A model generated the notes under the pieces. The model ran no database searches and was not told the DNA's origin. It saw nothing but the letters and a program-made list of their open reading frames with translations. A DNA stretch of 64,000 nt from Clarkia xantiana subsp. parviflora (taxonomy: Eukaryota > Streptophyta > Magnoliopsida > Myrtales > Onagraceae): positions 13,618,166 to 13,682,165 of the forward strand of contig JAPTYO010000005.1 of the NCBI GenBank assembly GCA_036873135.1, read 5' to 3'. Of the stretch, positions 52,388-63,687 are shown in pieces; position 1 is the stretch's first letter, and every line of letters starts with the position of its first letter. Both the position numbers and the translations under genes were made by a program.

Positions 52388-53381
52388 GTTGGTTTTTGAT
52401 CTCCGATTGAAGCATGAACCCGACCGTCTGTGCGCCCAAACCTGCACTAAGGGATAGACCAGGCTTGTGCCCGGTAATCCCCCTCTGAAGCTTAAGTCAG
52501 TACTCAGAAGACAACTTTAAGAACTGATATGTATTATATTATGAATGAGACTGCAAAAAACGAGAATAGATAAGAAGTTATATTATAGGGAATGGCCCAT
52601 ATGGAAACCGGTCTATGCACTTATGATGCACCAAACATCTTCGAATGGAAAGTTGTCTATGCATACTTTCCTTTAGGAGAGGAGAACACGTATTTAGTTT
52701 TAGGTCAATGAGACTTCGTCATTCCTCTACTTGGGGAAGACGAGAGACCAATCACTTATGTCAAAACGGTCCTTCGTTAATTTTTATATTCGAAAGAAAT
52801 ATATCATCTCTTTAGGAGAGGGGTCGACCCTCTCTCCTTATGGAGAAGGGTCATCCCTCTCTCTTTATGAAGAGGAGTCGTCTCCCTCTCTATAGGAGGG
52901 GGGACGAGACAACCCCCTCTCCTTATGGAGAGAGGTCGTCTCCCTCTCCATAGGAGAGGGGACGATCCCCACTCCATGGAGAAGGGACGATCCCCTCTCC
53001 ATGGATAGGGTCGTCCACCTCTCCCTAGGAGAGGGGACGATCCACTCTCCTTATGGAGAGGGGCCGTCACCTTCCCCGTAGGAGAGGGGACGATCCCCTC
53101 CCCTTATGGAGAGAGGTCGTCCCCCTCCCGTAGGAGAGGTGACGATCCCCTCACCTTATGGAGAGGGGTTGTCCCCCTCCCCATATAAGATGGGACGATC
53201 CCCTCTCTAAGGAAAGGGAATCGTCTCCCTTCGTATGTGAGAACTGACGATCCCTTTCCTTGTTGAGAGGTATCGTTACGTCCCATAGGAGAGGGTTCGT
53301 TTATTCTACATTGTCACTTCACGGTTCACCTTGGACCGATTGGAGGAAATTACTATCCGGTTCTTAGACCGATATCCATCA
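52388..53381 (-). repeat. 3' LTR of L (about 994 bp)
   Basis: In element sense it starts TGATGGATATCGG, matching the LTR starts of W and U. Its middle (52805-53290) is a series of alternating inverted repeats GGAGAGGGGACGATCCCCTC. No second LTR is in the window. Confidence 0.7.
52805..53290. repeat. Palindromic minisatellite in the LTR of L
   Basis: About 14 alternations of GGAGAGGGG(A/T)CGTC and its complement CCCCTCTCC, each able to fold back on its neighbour. Open frames here (for example minus-strand PLHKERG repeats) result from the repetition. Confidence 0.9.
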
Positions 53382-53430
53382 TATGCCCTGAGGCTGATGT
53401 AAACTTCGTCTGCAATAGGCTCTATCCTGT

Positions 53431-54976
53431 TGTAAACACCTAATTTTGGTCCGCGCGTAGCACGTTCAAAATGTCATATGTGACGCGTAAAAAAAAAGGA
53501 AGTATTTAAATATGGAAGGTCGCGAAGTTTCTAAAGATAGGACTGGCTTAAAATAGGATAGTGTATATGCATTATTTATGGTAAAATATTTAGAAAATAT
53601 ATTTTGTGTATTTATGGTGAAATACATAAATATATATGTATATTTTCGGAATATTAAATGCATATATTTTTCAGATTTTGCTTTCCTAATTTTTAGGGCC
53701 TAGTTTAGCTATAAATAGGTTCCTTTGTTACATATAAAATACAGAACATCAAGAATAATACATCAGATCTCATATCCCGTGCAAACTTGTCTTTTAGTGA
53801 AAAAGTTTTTTTTTCTGCTAAAAAACCCTCTCTCTCTCTCTTCTCTTCTCTCTCTCCTTTCAATCTTTCTCCCGTCGACCAGCAAGCTTGTCGGAGCTCT
53901 TCCCGCCCGCCGATCGGGCTCCCGTCCGTAGCCAGCCACTCGGGTCTCGCCTGATTATCGCCCGCGATGGTCAGCCTCCTCTCCGCCTTTGACAAGTTGC
54001 CGCTGTAGTGCCCCAGGACAGGCTCGCCGGACCGGCACCTCCATGCCGATGAATGGACGACCCTCCTCGCCGGACCACCTCAACCTGCCGTCGCGACCGA
54101 GCCGCTACCACCTCGCCTGCGCCGGTGCCCGCCGTCCAGACGGTCCATCCCTGACTCAGACTGAAGTCGTTGTTGCCATCACCAGAATCGAAGAGCTGCC
54201 TAGCCGGAGTTCGCCTGACCGCTCGCCGGAATCGCCGTCGCTGTCTACCGCTCGCGCCAGAGCCCCGCATGTCCTTCCCTGCCGTGCCATGGCCTTATGC
54301 TTTGAAGTCCTCCTCCGTCGCTGCTGCTGGTGGCTCCCCTTCCCCCTCTGTCTCCGGTCCGTGGTTGTGCAGGTAAGAAAAGTTTTTATTATTATTATTA
54401 TTATTATGTTACTTTATTATTATATTTTGTTATTATATTACTATTGTTTTTCTTTTATTCTAAATTTAATTATTTAGTTTAAATGTGGTTAATTAAATCT
54501 AGTTGGTTAGCATGTTTACTTACTCAAGTTGTATACATGTTGAATATATAGTAGGTTGTACATGTTTAGCAATATTAGGTAATTTTGGAATTTCACCTTA
54601 ATTAGGAGTTATAGATTTTAATTAGTTTGTAGGCTTAGATTAATATTTGATAATAATTTTATAGGATAAAAATTTGGTTAAACTTTAACATCGTTAGATT
54701 AATATGAAGTAATAAATATATTTAAATTATAAAGTTGGCGAATAAGTGAATTGAGTACCGAAAGGGCGTAATTTAAAATTCATGTGTGTTAATTCGTAAC
54801 AGAACCTCCGAACTCGAATTTCTGATCGTAGACCGATTTTATACCTAGGTGTTTAATTCATTATTCGCTTAGGTAATTTAGGATTCTATTTAGCCTTTAT
54901 TAACTAGTGGCGACTCTTTATAAAATCCACGTTTTTCAAAACGTGAATCGCCTTAAGTCGGATTTTAGGTCCGACA
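53431..54976 (+). repeat. 5' LTR of the LARD-like element (1546 bp)
   Basis: A TATA box CTATAAATAGG is near 53709. The transcribed part holds a CT-repeat, then about 500 bp of GC-rich sequence (53870-54370) that ends GTTGTGCAG/GTAAGAAAAG, a strong splice donor context, then AT-rich DNA. Short frames in the GC-rich part are not conserved in the other LTR beyond frame shifts. Confidence 0.92.
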
Positions 54977-55500
54977 ATTTGACGACTCTACTGGGGAAGT
55001 TCGAGGGTTCGGGCTCATTATATTCGCTTATTGCCATGCTTTTTGAGTTTTTATATTTTATTATATTCACCATTCTAACTTTTATTTTTTGTGTGGCAGG
55101 TACATATTTTTGGAGTTATTAACTAACATTTTTTTTGTGGCATTGATTAAATTCGCACACACACCACTTTAGAATAATCTCCAAAACGCCTAAAACCAAG
55201 GGCGACTAGGAACCCCGGAGGTATAGTATGGTACGACCGGAGCGGCTGGGCCGCCGGTACGGCTCGGAAAAACTCTACTCGCTTGTGAAGGTCTTATGAT
55301 CCCTATGATGGGGTGAGGAAACCACCTTGTCAGGAACCTATCAGTGGAACCTACCTTGTAGAGCAAAGCCACGCATTTTTTTTACCCCCTAACATGTTGT
55401 GTTTTATCCGTGTTTTTTGTTGTAAAAAAGAGTTGTCAGAAAAACTGTAAGTTTATTAAACTGTGTAACTTTTATTCTCATGCGTTCATCTAACTGCATT
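54977..55500 (+). other. LARD-like element, PBS and leader
   Basis: The PBS-like sequence begins at 54978. TTTTGTGTGGCAG/GTACAT near 55099 is a possible splice acceptor. Nothing coding was recognised. Confidence 0.5.
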
Positions 55501-56560
55501 TAAAAAAAAAAAAAAACTTTTTTCAGCTAAGTAGTTAGTCATTTAGAAATTTTCTTTCCGAACATGCATTTTGTATGCATTGTTTTTTTTAAAAAAAAAA
55601 CCTCTTACCTGAATTTTTTTTATTTCAAACCTGCGTTTCATACGCATTATTTTTTTTCTTAAAAAAACTCTTTAGGTAAGTTGTGATTTTGGTTAGCGCA
55701 TCGCGCATGCAAAAAGAAAACATTTTAGAAAAAAATGTAATTCCTCTTTAGCTATTAGAGCTTCTAATTTCAAACGTGCATTCCATATGCTTCATTTAAA
55801 AAAAAACTTTTTATATGAATTGTTTTATTTTTAATAATGCATCCAATATGCATTAATTTTAAAAGAAACTTTTTAGATAAATCGTAAGCTCTCTTAGTTT
55901 TAGGGCTCTTTTTAAAAAAAAAACTGTTTACCTGATTTTTTTTTTAAAGATGTGCATCTCATATGCATTATTTTCGAAAAACACGTTCCAGGTAAATTGT
56001 AATTTTTCTTAGTTGTAGAACTTTTATTTTTAAGTTTGCATCTTGTATTTATTGTTGTGCATCTCATATGCATTCTTTAAAAAAAACTTTTCACTTGATT
56101 TTTTTTCAATTTTGAGCAACCAAGATGAATTGATTTTTTTTTTCTCCTCGAAAAAAACAAAAAAATCTTTTCAGATAACTTGTAAATTTTCTTAACTGTA
56201 CAACTTTCATCTCATGTACATCTAATAGGCAATTTTTTAGGAAATTTTTTTAAATAGATTGTAAATCTTCTCTTAGTTGTTGAGTTTTTAAGTCCAAACA
56301 TGCATTGCATTTGCATTTCTTTGTAAAAAAAATTTACCTGAATTTTTCATACATTCCATATGTATATCATTCAGGTAAACTGGTTATAAGTTGTAACTTT
56401 CTTAACAGTTAAAATTTGATTTTCGAACATGCATTAGCATTTTACAAAAAAAAAAAAAAAAAATCAAACTGTCATTTGTTTTTATCCAATGTGTATTGCA
56501 CTTTTTTCGGCAAGATCGTCTCAACATTCGCGTGAGCTAGTGTTTAAAAAAAAAATTGAT
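55501..56560 (+). repeat. A/T-run-rich degenerate repeats of the LARD-like element
   Basis: About eight loose units of 90-130 bp contain A-runs, T-runs, TTTTTAGGTAA-TTGTAA and GTGCATCTCATATGCATT. They are strongly diverged, so the period is approximate. Confidence 0.7.
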
Positions 56561-58060
56561 TCAATTTTTTTTGAGAAAATACTTTAACTGTGCAGTTGTG
56601 TGCGACCATTCAAATTTAAACGAAGGATGAGAAAACCTTTTTGAAAAAATCTATGTTTTCGAACATCTGTCCTGCGTTCGAGTCAGATAGTGCACTCAGC
56701 AAACTCAGTAAACTCCATGATGGTGCAAAACACCTTAGATCATTAATTTTGATTCATTTAAAAAAACAAAATTAATCAAAATTATGAAATGAATGCCATT
56801 AGAGTTTTCAAAATAAAATCATGCATGATTTCTCATATTCTCTACACTGATTTTTCATTCACTCTTTTCAGGTACGATTGGTTAAGGTATCATGTACATA
56901 TAAGCTATGCCGGCTAAATGGGGCAACCAAAAAGAACGTGTAGCCATCCAGTTGAACGAAGCACAAATTGCACACGCGGGATATCCAACGCTCAGGTACG
57001 ATGAATTGTACTTGATTTTTTCCTTGAGATTTGAGTGTCGCTACTCTTTTTGCATATAAGACGACCATTTCGACCGAGGTCGCAACCACGTGAAATGTGA
57101 CTGCTCCAAAGAACTTACATGTCAAAATTCCACCCACCATATGTGGAATTCATACGCGTCCCATAGTCAAGCTGTACATTTGTTTTACGGTGAGGTCTAA
57201 ACCGGTCGGTGGTAACCAAGGGGCATCTCCTATTGAGATCGGTCATGTACGGAGATGGGAAAATAACAAGAGATCATCGAGAGTCTCGTGAAGATTCAAT
57301 GTGCTGATCAATGAACATTTTAGATGTCAAGCAAACAAAACATTATTGTTGGTGCCTTCCATCAGAGGTCCAGGGGCATTTACTTTCCGGCAAATGTTCA
57401 TGTATAAGTTGTGATTTCTAGAAGAAGCAGGAAAATCAGGACATGTAGCAGGTCCAGTTGCATAGCGAGCACATTGCCCACTAGAAAGATCCAACACCCA
57501 GGTAAGAGAAGTTGTGATCAATTCTATCCTCGAAGTTTAATTTTTTTTCCTTACTCATTTTGCAGGTCGGATAATCACATCCAAATCAAGGCCCCTGAAG
57601 AGCACATCTCGCGCACGGCCCTTTGATCGCCGACCGTTCTGAGGTCAACCGCCGAGTTTGTCCCAGATATTCCAGACAATTTTCATACGTGGCCTGCCGT
57701 GCCAAACTCAACACCATCCATGTGTGTTCATCAACCAGACCATTCATCCAGCATGTGACGAGCCTAACCTGATTGGTGCTAGCCATGGGGCATCCCCAAC
57801 TAAGATTGAGCAATGGCCAGGGCACTTGAGAAGCCAATTTCCTTGACCAAGTTCAACAAAGAATACATTATTTTCTATGTCATCCTTTGTCGCAGGGTCC
57901 ATCCAGGGCGTCGACACGATAGACATATTTTGACTCAATCAACTGAGTCTTTCTCTAGAAGATGTTTTGAATTAGAAATTTCAGATTTGCCACTAGGGGT
58001 ATGTACATAATCATTGTTGATTATTTTTCGTTAAATTTTCTTTAAAAAAAGAAAAAAAAA
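56561..58060 (+). other. Middle of the LARD-like element, no recognisable gene
   Basis: Lower AT content than the surroundings, with frames up to about 90 codons on both strands. The phrase GGGCAT(C/T)CC-ATTGAG appears near 57225 and 57790 in similar contexts, suggesting an old duplicated block of about 560 bp. No known domain was recognised. Confidence 0.4.
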
Positions 58061-58850
58061 TCATTTTTCTTTAGGGTCACAGCCGCCTTTTAATCGGCTA
58101 CAGAAAAATAAAGTGAGTGTTCACGCAATTCTTGTGAGGGCATTGAATAAATAAAAGGGTCACAGTCGTCCCTAAATCAACTACAAATAAAAAGGATCAC
58201 AGTCGTCCCTAAAACGACTACGAAGAAAAGGGCCACAACCACCCTTCAAATGGCTACAGATAAAGAGTGCTCCCGCAACATCAAAAGCGGGAAATAAGTG
58301 AAAGGGCCAAAGCCACCCTCCAAACGGCTACAAATAAAAGAGTGACCCTGCGAACCCTGTGAGGGCGGGAGAATAAAAAAGGGCCACAGCCACCCTTAAA
58401 AAAATGGCTACACAAAAAGAGTGATCCCGCGAACCCGGTGAGGGCGGGAAAATAAAAGAAAGGGTCACAGTCGTCCCTCTAAACGGCTATAATCAAAAGA
58501 GCGCTCCCGGAACATCGATGGCGGGTATTAAGTGAAAGGGCCACAACCACCCTCGAAATGGTTACATACAGAGAGTGTTTCCCGTATCAGAGACGAGGAA
58601 TGTCTACAATTAAAAGAGCTCCGCAACATTGAAGACGGTGAGAAAAGGGTCGCAGCCACCCTCCAAACGGCTACAAATACTCCCGCATCGAGGCGAGAAT
58701 AAATAACGGGCCACAGTCAACCCGAAATCGGCTACTAAAAAAAGAGCTTCCGCAACAGCAAATGAGGAAAACAAAGATAGGTCCATAGCCACCCTTTAAA
58801 CGGCTACCAAATTAAGAGTGCTTCCCCTAGGTTGAAAACCCGAAAGGGCG
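58061..58850 (+). repeat. About 75-bp repeats (GGGCCACAGCCACCCT...GGCTAC)
   Basis: About ten imperfect units contain AAAGGG(C/T)CACAG-C-CCCT-AA-GGCTAC and GAGTG-TCCCGC-AACC. The spacing varies because of indels. Confidence 0.88.
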
Positions 58851-59097
58851 ACTTAGGCAAAATTAGGAAATGAGAGGCATGGTTGCATGTTCAGGAATTT
58901 CAATCATGGCAAAAGGAGAGAACATAAAAAATCGAGGGGCACGGTCGGAAATCTCTCAATCGGCCGTGGCAAAAGGAGAGAAAAAAGGAAATTCTCAACA
59001 AAAAAAAAAGAAGAAAAGAAAAAGAAAAATGATCCCGCTAGGTTGTCGCACCATGCACAATTTAGGCAAAAATTAGGGACAAACACTCATGCGCAAG

Positions 59098-59395
59098 CGT
59101 ATTTCTTACGACACAGCGTCTTCCAAACGGCAAGCGGGACGGTCACAGTCTGCTCTCGCAACTCACCATTCAAGGATGAGTAGGACTGTTACAGTCTTTT
59201 CCTACGAGTCAACTTCACGGCAAGCGGGACGGTTACAGTCTGCTCTCGCAAGTCACCATTCAAGGATGAGTAGGACTGTTACAGTCTGTCCCTACGAGTC
59301 AATTTCACGGCAAGCGGGATAGTTACAGTCTGCTCTCGCAAGTCATCACTCAAAGGATGAGTAGGACTGTTACAGTCTGTTCCTACAAGTCGCAA
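59098..59395 (+). repeat. 90-bp tandem repeats (3 units)
   Basis: CAAGCGGGACGGTTACAGTC occurs at 59131, 59221 and 59311. Each unit also holds a second, related half, AGGACTGTTACAGTC. Confidence 0.93.
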
Positions 59396-59459
59396 CCGAC
59401 AATCAGGATCTGAAGTTTTCCAGCTTCCTGAGAGTCGACCCCGACGAACGAAGCCTTAG

Positions 59460-59935
59460 TATTCAGCATTCGCAAGTCACGCCACTAGAGGCACTTCTCC
59501 AACTGACGCCACTATAGGCTCTTCTCCGATACATGCCACTAGAGGCTTTTCCCTATCGCTCGCCACTAGAGGCATCGTCAATTAAGGGTTTACTTTATTG
59601 CACGCCACTGGAGGCTTTTTCTTGTCGCTCGCCACTGGAGGCATCATCGATAAATATTTTACTTTACTGCATGCCACTGGAGGCTTTAACTTTCCGCACG
59701 CCACTAAAGGCTTTACTTTTCCGCACGCCACTGGAGGCTTTACTTTCTGCACCGCCAACGGAGGCACCGCCAACAGGGGCACCGTCAACCGAGGGTTTAC
59801 TTTTCCGCACTACCAATGGAAGCACTGCCGACAGGGGCACCGCCGACTGAGGTTCTACTTTCTACATCGCCAACATGGGCACGCTAATAGAGGCACCGCC
59901 AACAGGGGCACCGCCGACAGAGGCTCTACTTGTTT
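59460..59935 (+). repeat. Short repeats GCCACTGGAGGC / GCCAACAGGGGCACC
   Basis: About fifteen units of 25-40 bp, first GCCACTAGAGGC type, then GCCGACAGGGGCACC type. Stop-free runs here (for example LEAFSCRSP repeats) are by-products of the repetition. Confidence 0.9.
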
Positions 59936-60081
59936 GCACTTTCCGAAATAAGCCAGGAGTTTCCTTGAAGATTCGAAGACTCGAAAGAAGATATACTTCC
60001 CAACCAAAATTAGAGTTTACTCGTCTTTGGACAAATCCCTTCGAACTTGTTCTAGGGGATTTAGCCCAAAGAGGGGTAAGC

Positions 60082-61653
60082 TGTAAACACCTAATTTTGG
60101 TCCGCGCGTAGCACGTTCAAAATGTCATATGTGACGCGTCAAAAAAAGGAAGTATTTAAATATGGAAGGTCGCGAAGTTTCTAAAGATAGGACTGACTTA
60201 AAATAGGATAGTGTATATGCATTATTTATTGTAAAATATTTAGAAAATATATTATGTGTATTTATTGTGAAATACATAAATATATATGTATATTTTTGGA
60301 ATATTAAATGCATATATTTTTCAGTGCTTTCCTAATTTTTAGGGCCTAGTTTAGCTATAAATAGGGTCCTTTGTTACATATAAAATACAGAACATCAAGA
60401 ATAATACATCAGATCTCGTATCCCGTGCAGACTTGGCTTTTAGTGAAAAATTTTTTTTGTCCTGCTAAAAAACCCTCTCTCTCTCTCTCTCTCTTCTCTT
60501 CTCTCTCCTTTCAATGTTTCTCCCGTCGACCAGCAAGCTCGTCAGAGCTCTGCCCACCCGCCGATCGGGCTCCCGTCCGTAGCCAGCCACTCGGGTCTCG
60601 CCTGATTATCGCCCGCGGTGGTCCGCCTCCTCTCCGCCTTCAACAAGCTGCCGCTGCAGCGCCTCAGGACAGGCTCGCCGGACCAGCACCTCCACGCCAA
60701 TGACTGGACGACCCTCCTCGCCGGACCACCTCCACCTGTCGTGGCGACCGAACCGCTACCACCTCGCCTGCGCCGGTGCCTGCCGTCCAGACGGTCCATC
60801 CCTGACTCCGACTGAAGTTTTCGTTGCCATCACCGGAATCGAAGAGCTGCCTAGCCGGAGTTCGCCTGACCGCTCGCCGGAGTTCGCCTGACCGCTCGCC
60901 GGAATCTCCGTCGCTGTCTGCCGCTCACGCCGGAGCCTCGCCTGTCCTTCCCTGCCGTGCCATGGCCTTATGCTTTGAAGTCCTCCTCCCGTCGCTGCTG
61001 CTGGTGGCTCCCCTTCCCCCTCTGTCTCAGGTCCGTGGCTGTGCAGGTAAGAAAAGTTTTTTTTTTTATATTATTATTATTCTGTTACTTTATTATTATA
61101 TTTTTTTATTATATTACTATTGTTTTTCTTTTATTTTAAATTTAATTATTTAGTTTAAATGTGGTTTATTAAATCTAGTTGGTTAGCATGTTTACTTACT
61201 CAAGTTGTATACATGTTGAATATATAGTAGGTTGTACATGTTTAGCAATATTAGGTAATTTTGGAATTTCACCTTAATTAGGACTTATAGATTTTAATTA
61301 GTTTGTAGGGTTAGATTAATATTTAATAATAATTTTCATAGTATAAAAATTTGGTTAAACTTTGACATCTTTAGATTAATCTGAAGTAATAAATATATTT
61401 AAATAATAAAGTTGGCGAATAAGTGAATTGAGTACCGAAAGGGCGTAATTTAAAATTCATGTGTGTTAATTCGTAACAGAACCCCCGAACTCGAATTTCT
61501 GATCGTAAACCGATTTTATACCTAGGTGTTTAATTCATTATTCGTTTAGGTAATTTAGGATTCTAGTTAGCCTTTATTAACTAGTGGCGAATCTTTTCAA
61601 AATCCACGTTTTTCAAAATGTGAATCGCCTTAGGTCGGATTTTAGGTCCGACA
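60082..61653 (+). repeat. 3' LTR of the LARD-like element (1572 bp)
   Basis: Partner of 53431-54976. It has a 27-bp tandem duplication (GGAGTTCGCCTGACCGCTCG, near 60858-60900) and small indels in the GC-rich and AT-rich parts. It is followed by CCTGT. Confidence 0.92.
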
Positions 61654-61658
61654 CCTGT

Positions 61659-62440
61659 AATGAAAATTCAAATTCATCAAGTGTCTTCAAAATATTCTAA
61701 CTTTCCCAATATGAGTGTATAGAAATATACCATAATTTAATGATGGATCGTTCCTTTTTATGAAACTTTCAAGTATTGCAATATCCGTCAATATACATGT
61801 ATAAATGAGTTTTTACTTTTAATCCCATCCTTTAGATGGAAAAGATCCAATGGTCAAGGTAAAAACCCTAGCATTGGAGAGGTATATATACTCTCTTTTC
61901 ATCTTGCCTCCATTCACTTTCACTTTTCTAAAAAATTATACTCCTTTCTCTCTAGATAGATACTCCCAATTAAGTGAAGGGAAAAAAAGGTAAAGGAAGG
62001 AGGGACGGCCGTCCGGGGTTTGCCCGCCATGGAGGAGTCGTCGTCGTCCCGGAAATCGTCACACCGGAGGTCGTCGAGGTCGTACGTGTCGATGTCGTCC
62101 GGTGTCGATCGTCCGCATCTGGTGTCAGGGTCGTCCAGTGGAAGTTCGTTTGCCCGTGTCCGTCCGTGACGAGCTGAAGTCGTCCAAGATTGGGTCATCC
62201 GATGCTCCGAGATTGAGGTCGTCCAAATCTCCAAAGTTGAGGTCGTCCAAATCTCCAAAGTTGAGGTCGTCCGAAGCTTGTCGGATTGCCCGGGCCACCA
62301 AGACATTCGTATAGTAAGTATCTCTATGTACCCCTTTTATTCGCTTTCGATTGGTAATTTGATGATATAAATTGATGCCTTTATCATGCTATGTATGTAA
62401 CATGTATAGTTGTATGCTTGAAATTTAATGTATTAGCACC
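61659..62440 (+). other. Element L internal region: promoter and leader of its antisense gene
   Basis: On the plus strand there is a TATA box (GGTATATATACTC near 61880), a pyrimidine-rich leader and AAAAAAAG/GTAAAG near 61990. A GC-rich stretch with GAGGTCGTCCAAATCTCCAAA repeats (62210-62275) follows. The layout parallels 38245-39186 of W. No protein domain was recognised. Confidence 0.45.
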
Positions 62441-62448
62441 CTTATGAG

Positions 62449-63307
62449 CAGTGTTATCAGAACCGGACTGGCGGTCCGACCGGGTTCGAATCGGAACCGG
62501 ATCCTCCAGCGGTCTGGTTCGTGCAAATCTGGAGGATGTAAGCTAACCTAGTTCGATAGCCTGCTTTTTTGGTGAACCGTCCGGTTTTGAGAGAACCGGG
62601 CGGTACGACGGCCCGCCGGTTCAACATTAAAAAAAAACAAAACCCTAAATTCTAATGTGCAGCCGCCAGGAGACCATCTTTTAGACAAGGATCTCGTCCT
62701 TCGCCGGAGACAAGGATCTCGTCCTTCACGGGAGAGATTTGTCTCTCAGCCGGAGATCTCTGCATCGGGACTCAAAATCAGAGATCTTAGCGCCCTCGTC
62801 GTCAGGATCCAGATAAGGAGCGAGAACAGAACCTGTGAGCGTTCCATATCGGAGAGCTTCATCGGCCGATCTCCTTCCCTTCAAGATCTCCTTCTCCAAC
62901 CCATTCTTCCCTTCCAGATCTCCTTCTCCTGCAATGGCAGCTCGAAGAACTCCTTCTTCACGCTCTGCACCCACAGAATCCGCTCCACCGGGTTTATGGG
63001 AAGAAGAAGGAATAAAAGGGGGAGTGATGGGGGATGGGAGGTATGGGTAAAATAATGGAAGAAGAGAGAGCAGATAGAGGGGACGTGGAGGTGTGGGGAT
63101 GAGAAGAAGAGATATAGTCATTTAGGGGAAGATGATAGAATGGGACAGGGATTTAGCCATTTAGGGGAAGATGATGGGATGGGAAAGAGACGACTGAGGA
63201 CATAGAGAGGAAAAGCGGACGGACCAGGTTCGAACCGGGTTCGGACCGACGAACCAGGAACCGGCACCCTCACCGGTTCGGTGTCCGGTCTGGTTCTGAT
63301 AACACTA
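62449..63307. mobile_element. hAT-like non-autonomous DNA transposon (859 bp)
   Basis: Terminal inverted repeats CAGTGTTATCAGAACCGG at the left and CTGATAACACTA at the right (last base mutated) are flanked by 8-bp near-duplicates CTTATGAG and CCTATGAG. CAGTG-type ends and 8-bp duplications are typical of hAT elements. Subterminal regions are crowded with AACCGG / CCGGTT. No transposase is encoded. A frame of 132 codons inside is not recognisable. Confidence 0.8.
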
Positions 63308-63315
63308 CCTATGAG

Positions 63316-63687
63316 TGATTTTCAATTGGGTTGCCTAATAGTCACAACTTCCAATGTATAGTCATAATTTTGAATATATGCCTGTACATGATTGGTTACT
63401 CTCGAACCATTGATAAAGTTGTGAGGACTATGCTGCCGATCAAAAGTTTGCCAAGAGATACATACATTTATATAATAGGTTGATAAGATAAATCTATTGT
63501 TATGTGCCTTAGCAAATGTTTGTTTTGATGTTATATCGTGTAGGTTCAGAGTAACATTTACTCTTCGAGCTAAATTCAAAATTTGATCGCTTCGGAGGGA
63601 GAAGGGACCGTTTGCTCGATTTCTTGATCGAAGCGACATCATAAACCTTCCTAGCTTTACATTGACATCTTACTATATAGTAAGATC
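63316..63687. other. Element L internal region after the hAT-like insertion
   Basis: AT-rich with no coding frame supported. It probably corresponds to the leader intron of the L antisense gene by comparison with W. Confidence 0.35.

Larger units (their letters stand above)
53431..61653 (+). mobile_element. LARD-like non-autonomous LTR element
   Basis: LTRs of about 1.55 kb start TGTAAACACC and end GGTCCGACA, flanked by CCTGT (53426-53430 and 61654-61658). A PBS-like TTTGACGACTCTACTGGGG follows the left LTR and CCAAAGAGGGGTAAGC precedes the right LTR, so it is plus-strand. The 5.1-kb interior has no gag, protease, RT or integrase motif. It consists largely of A/T-runs and tandem repeats. It is inserted 49 bp inside element L. 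Confidence 0.9.

Noticed and set aside
52804..53286. Minus-strand frames with PLHKERG repeats
   Set aside because: Product of the palindromic minisatellite in the LTR of L.
53989..54477. 162-codon frame in the LARD LTR and its counterpart in the other LTR
   Set aside because: Frames differ between the two LTRs because of indels and run into homopolymer T/A tracts, so a protein is unlikely; kept only as a possible captured exon.
59533..59951. Frames with LEAF-SP / GGFTFPHAT repeats
   Set aside because: Short tandem repeats without stops; different frames are equally open.
62657..63055. 132-codon frame inside the hAT-like element
   Set aside because: No transposase motif and no recognisable homology; too small for hAT transposase.
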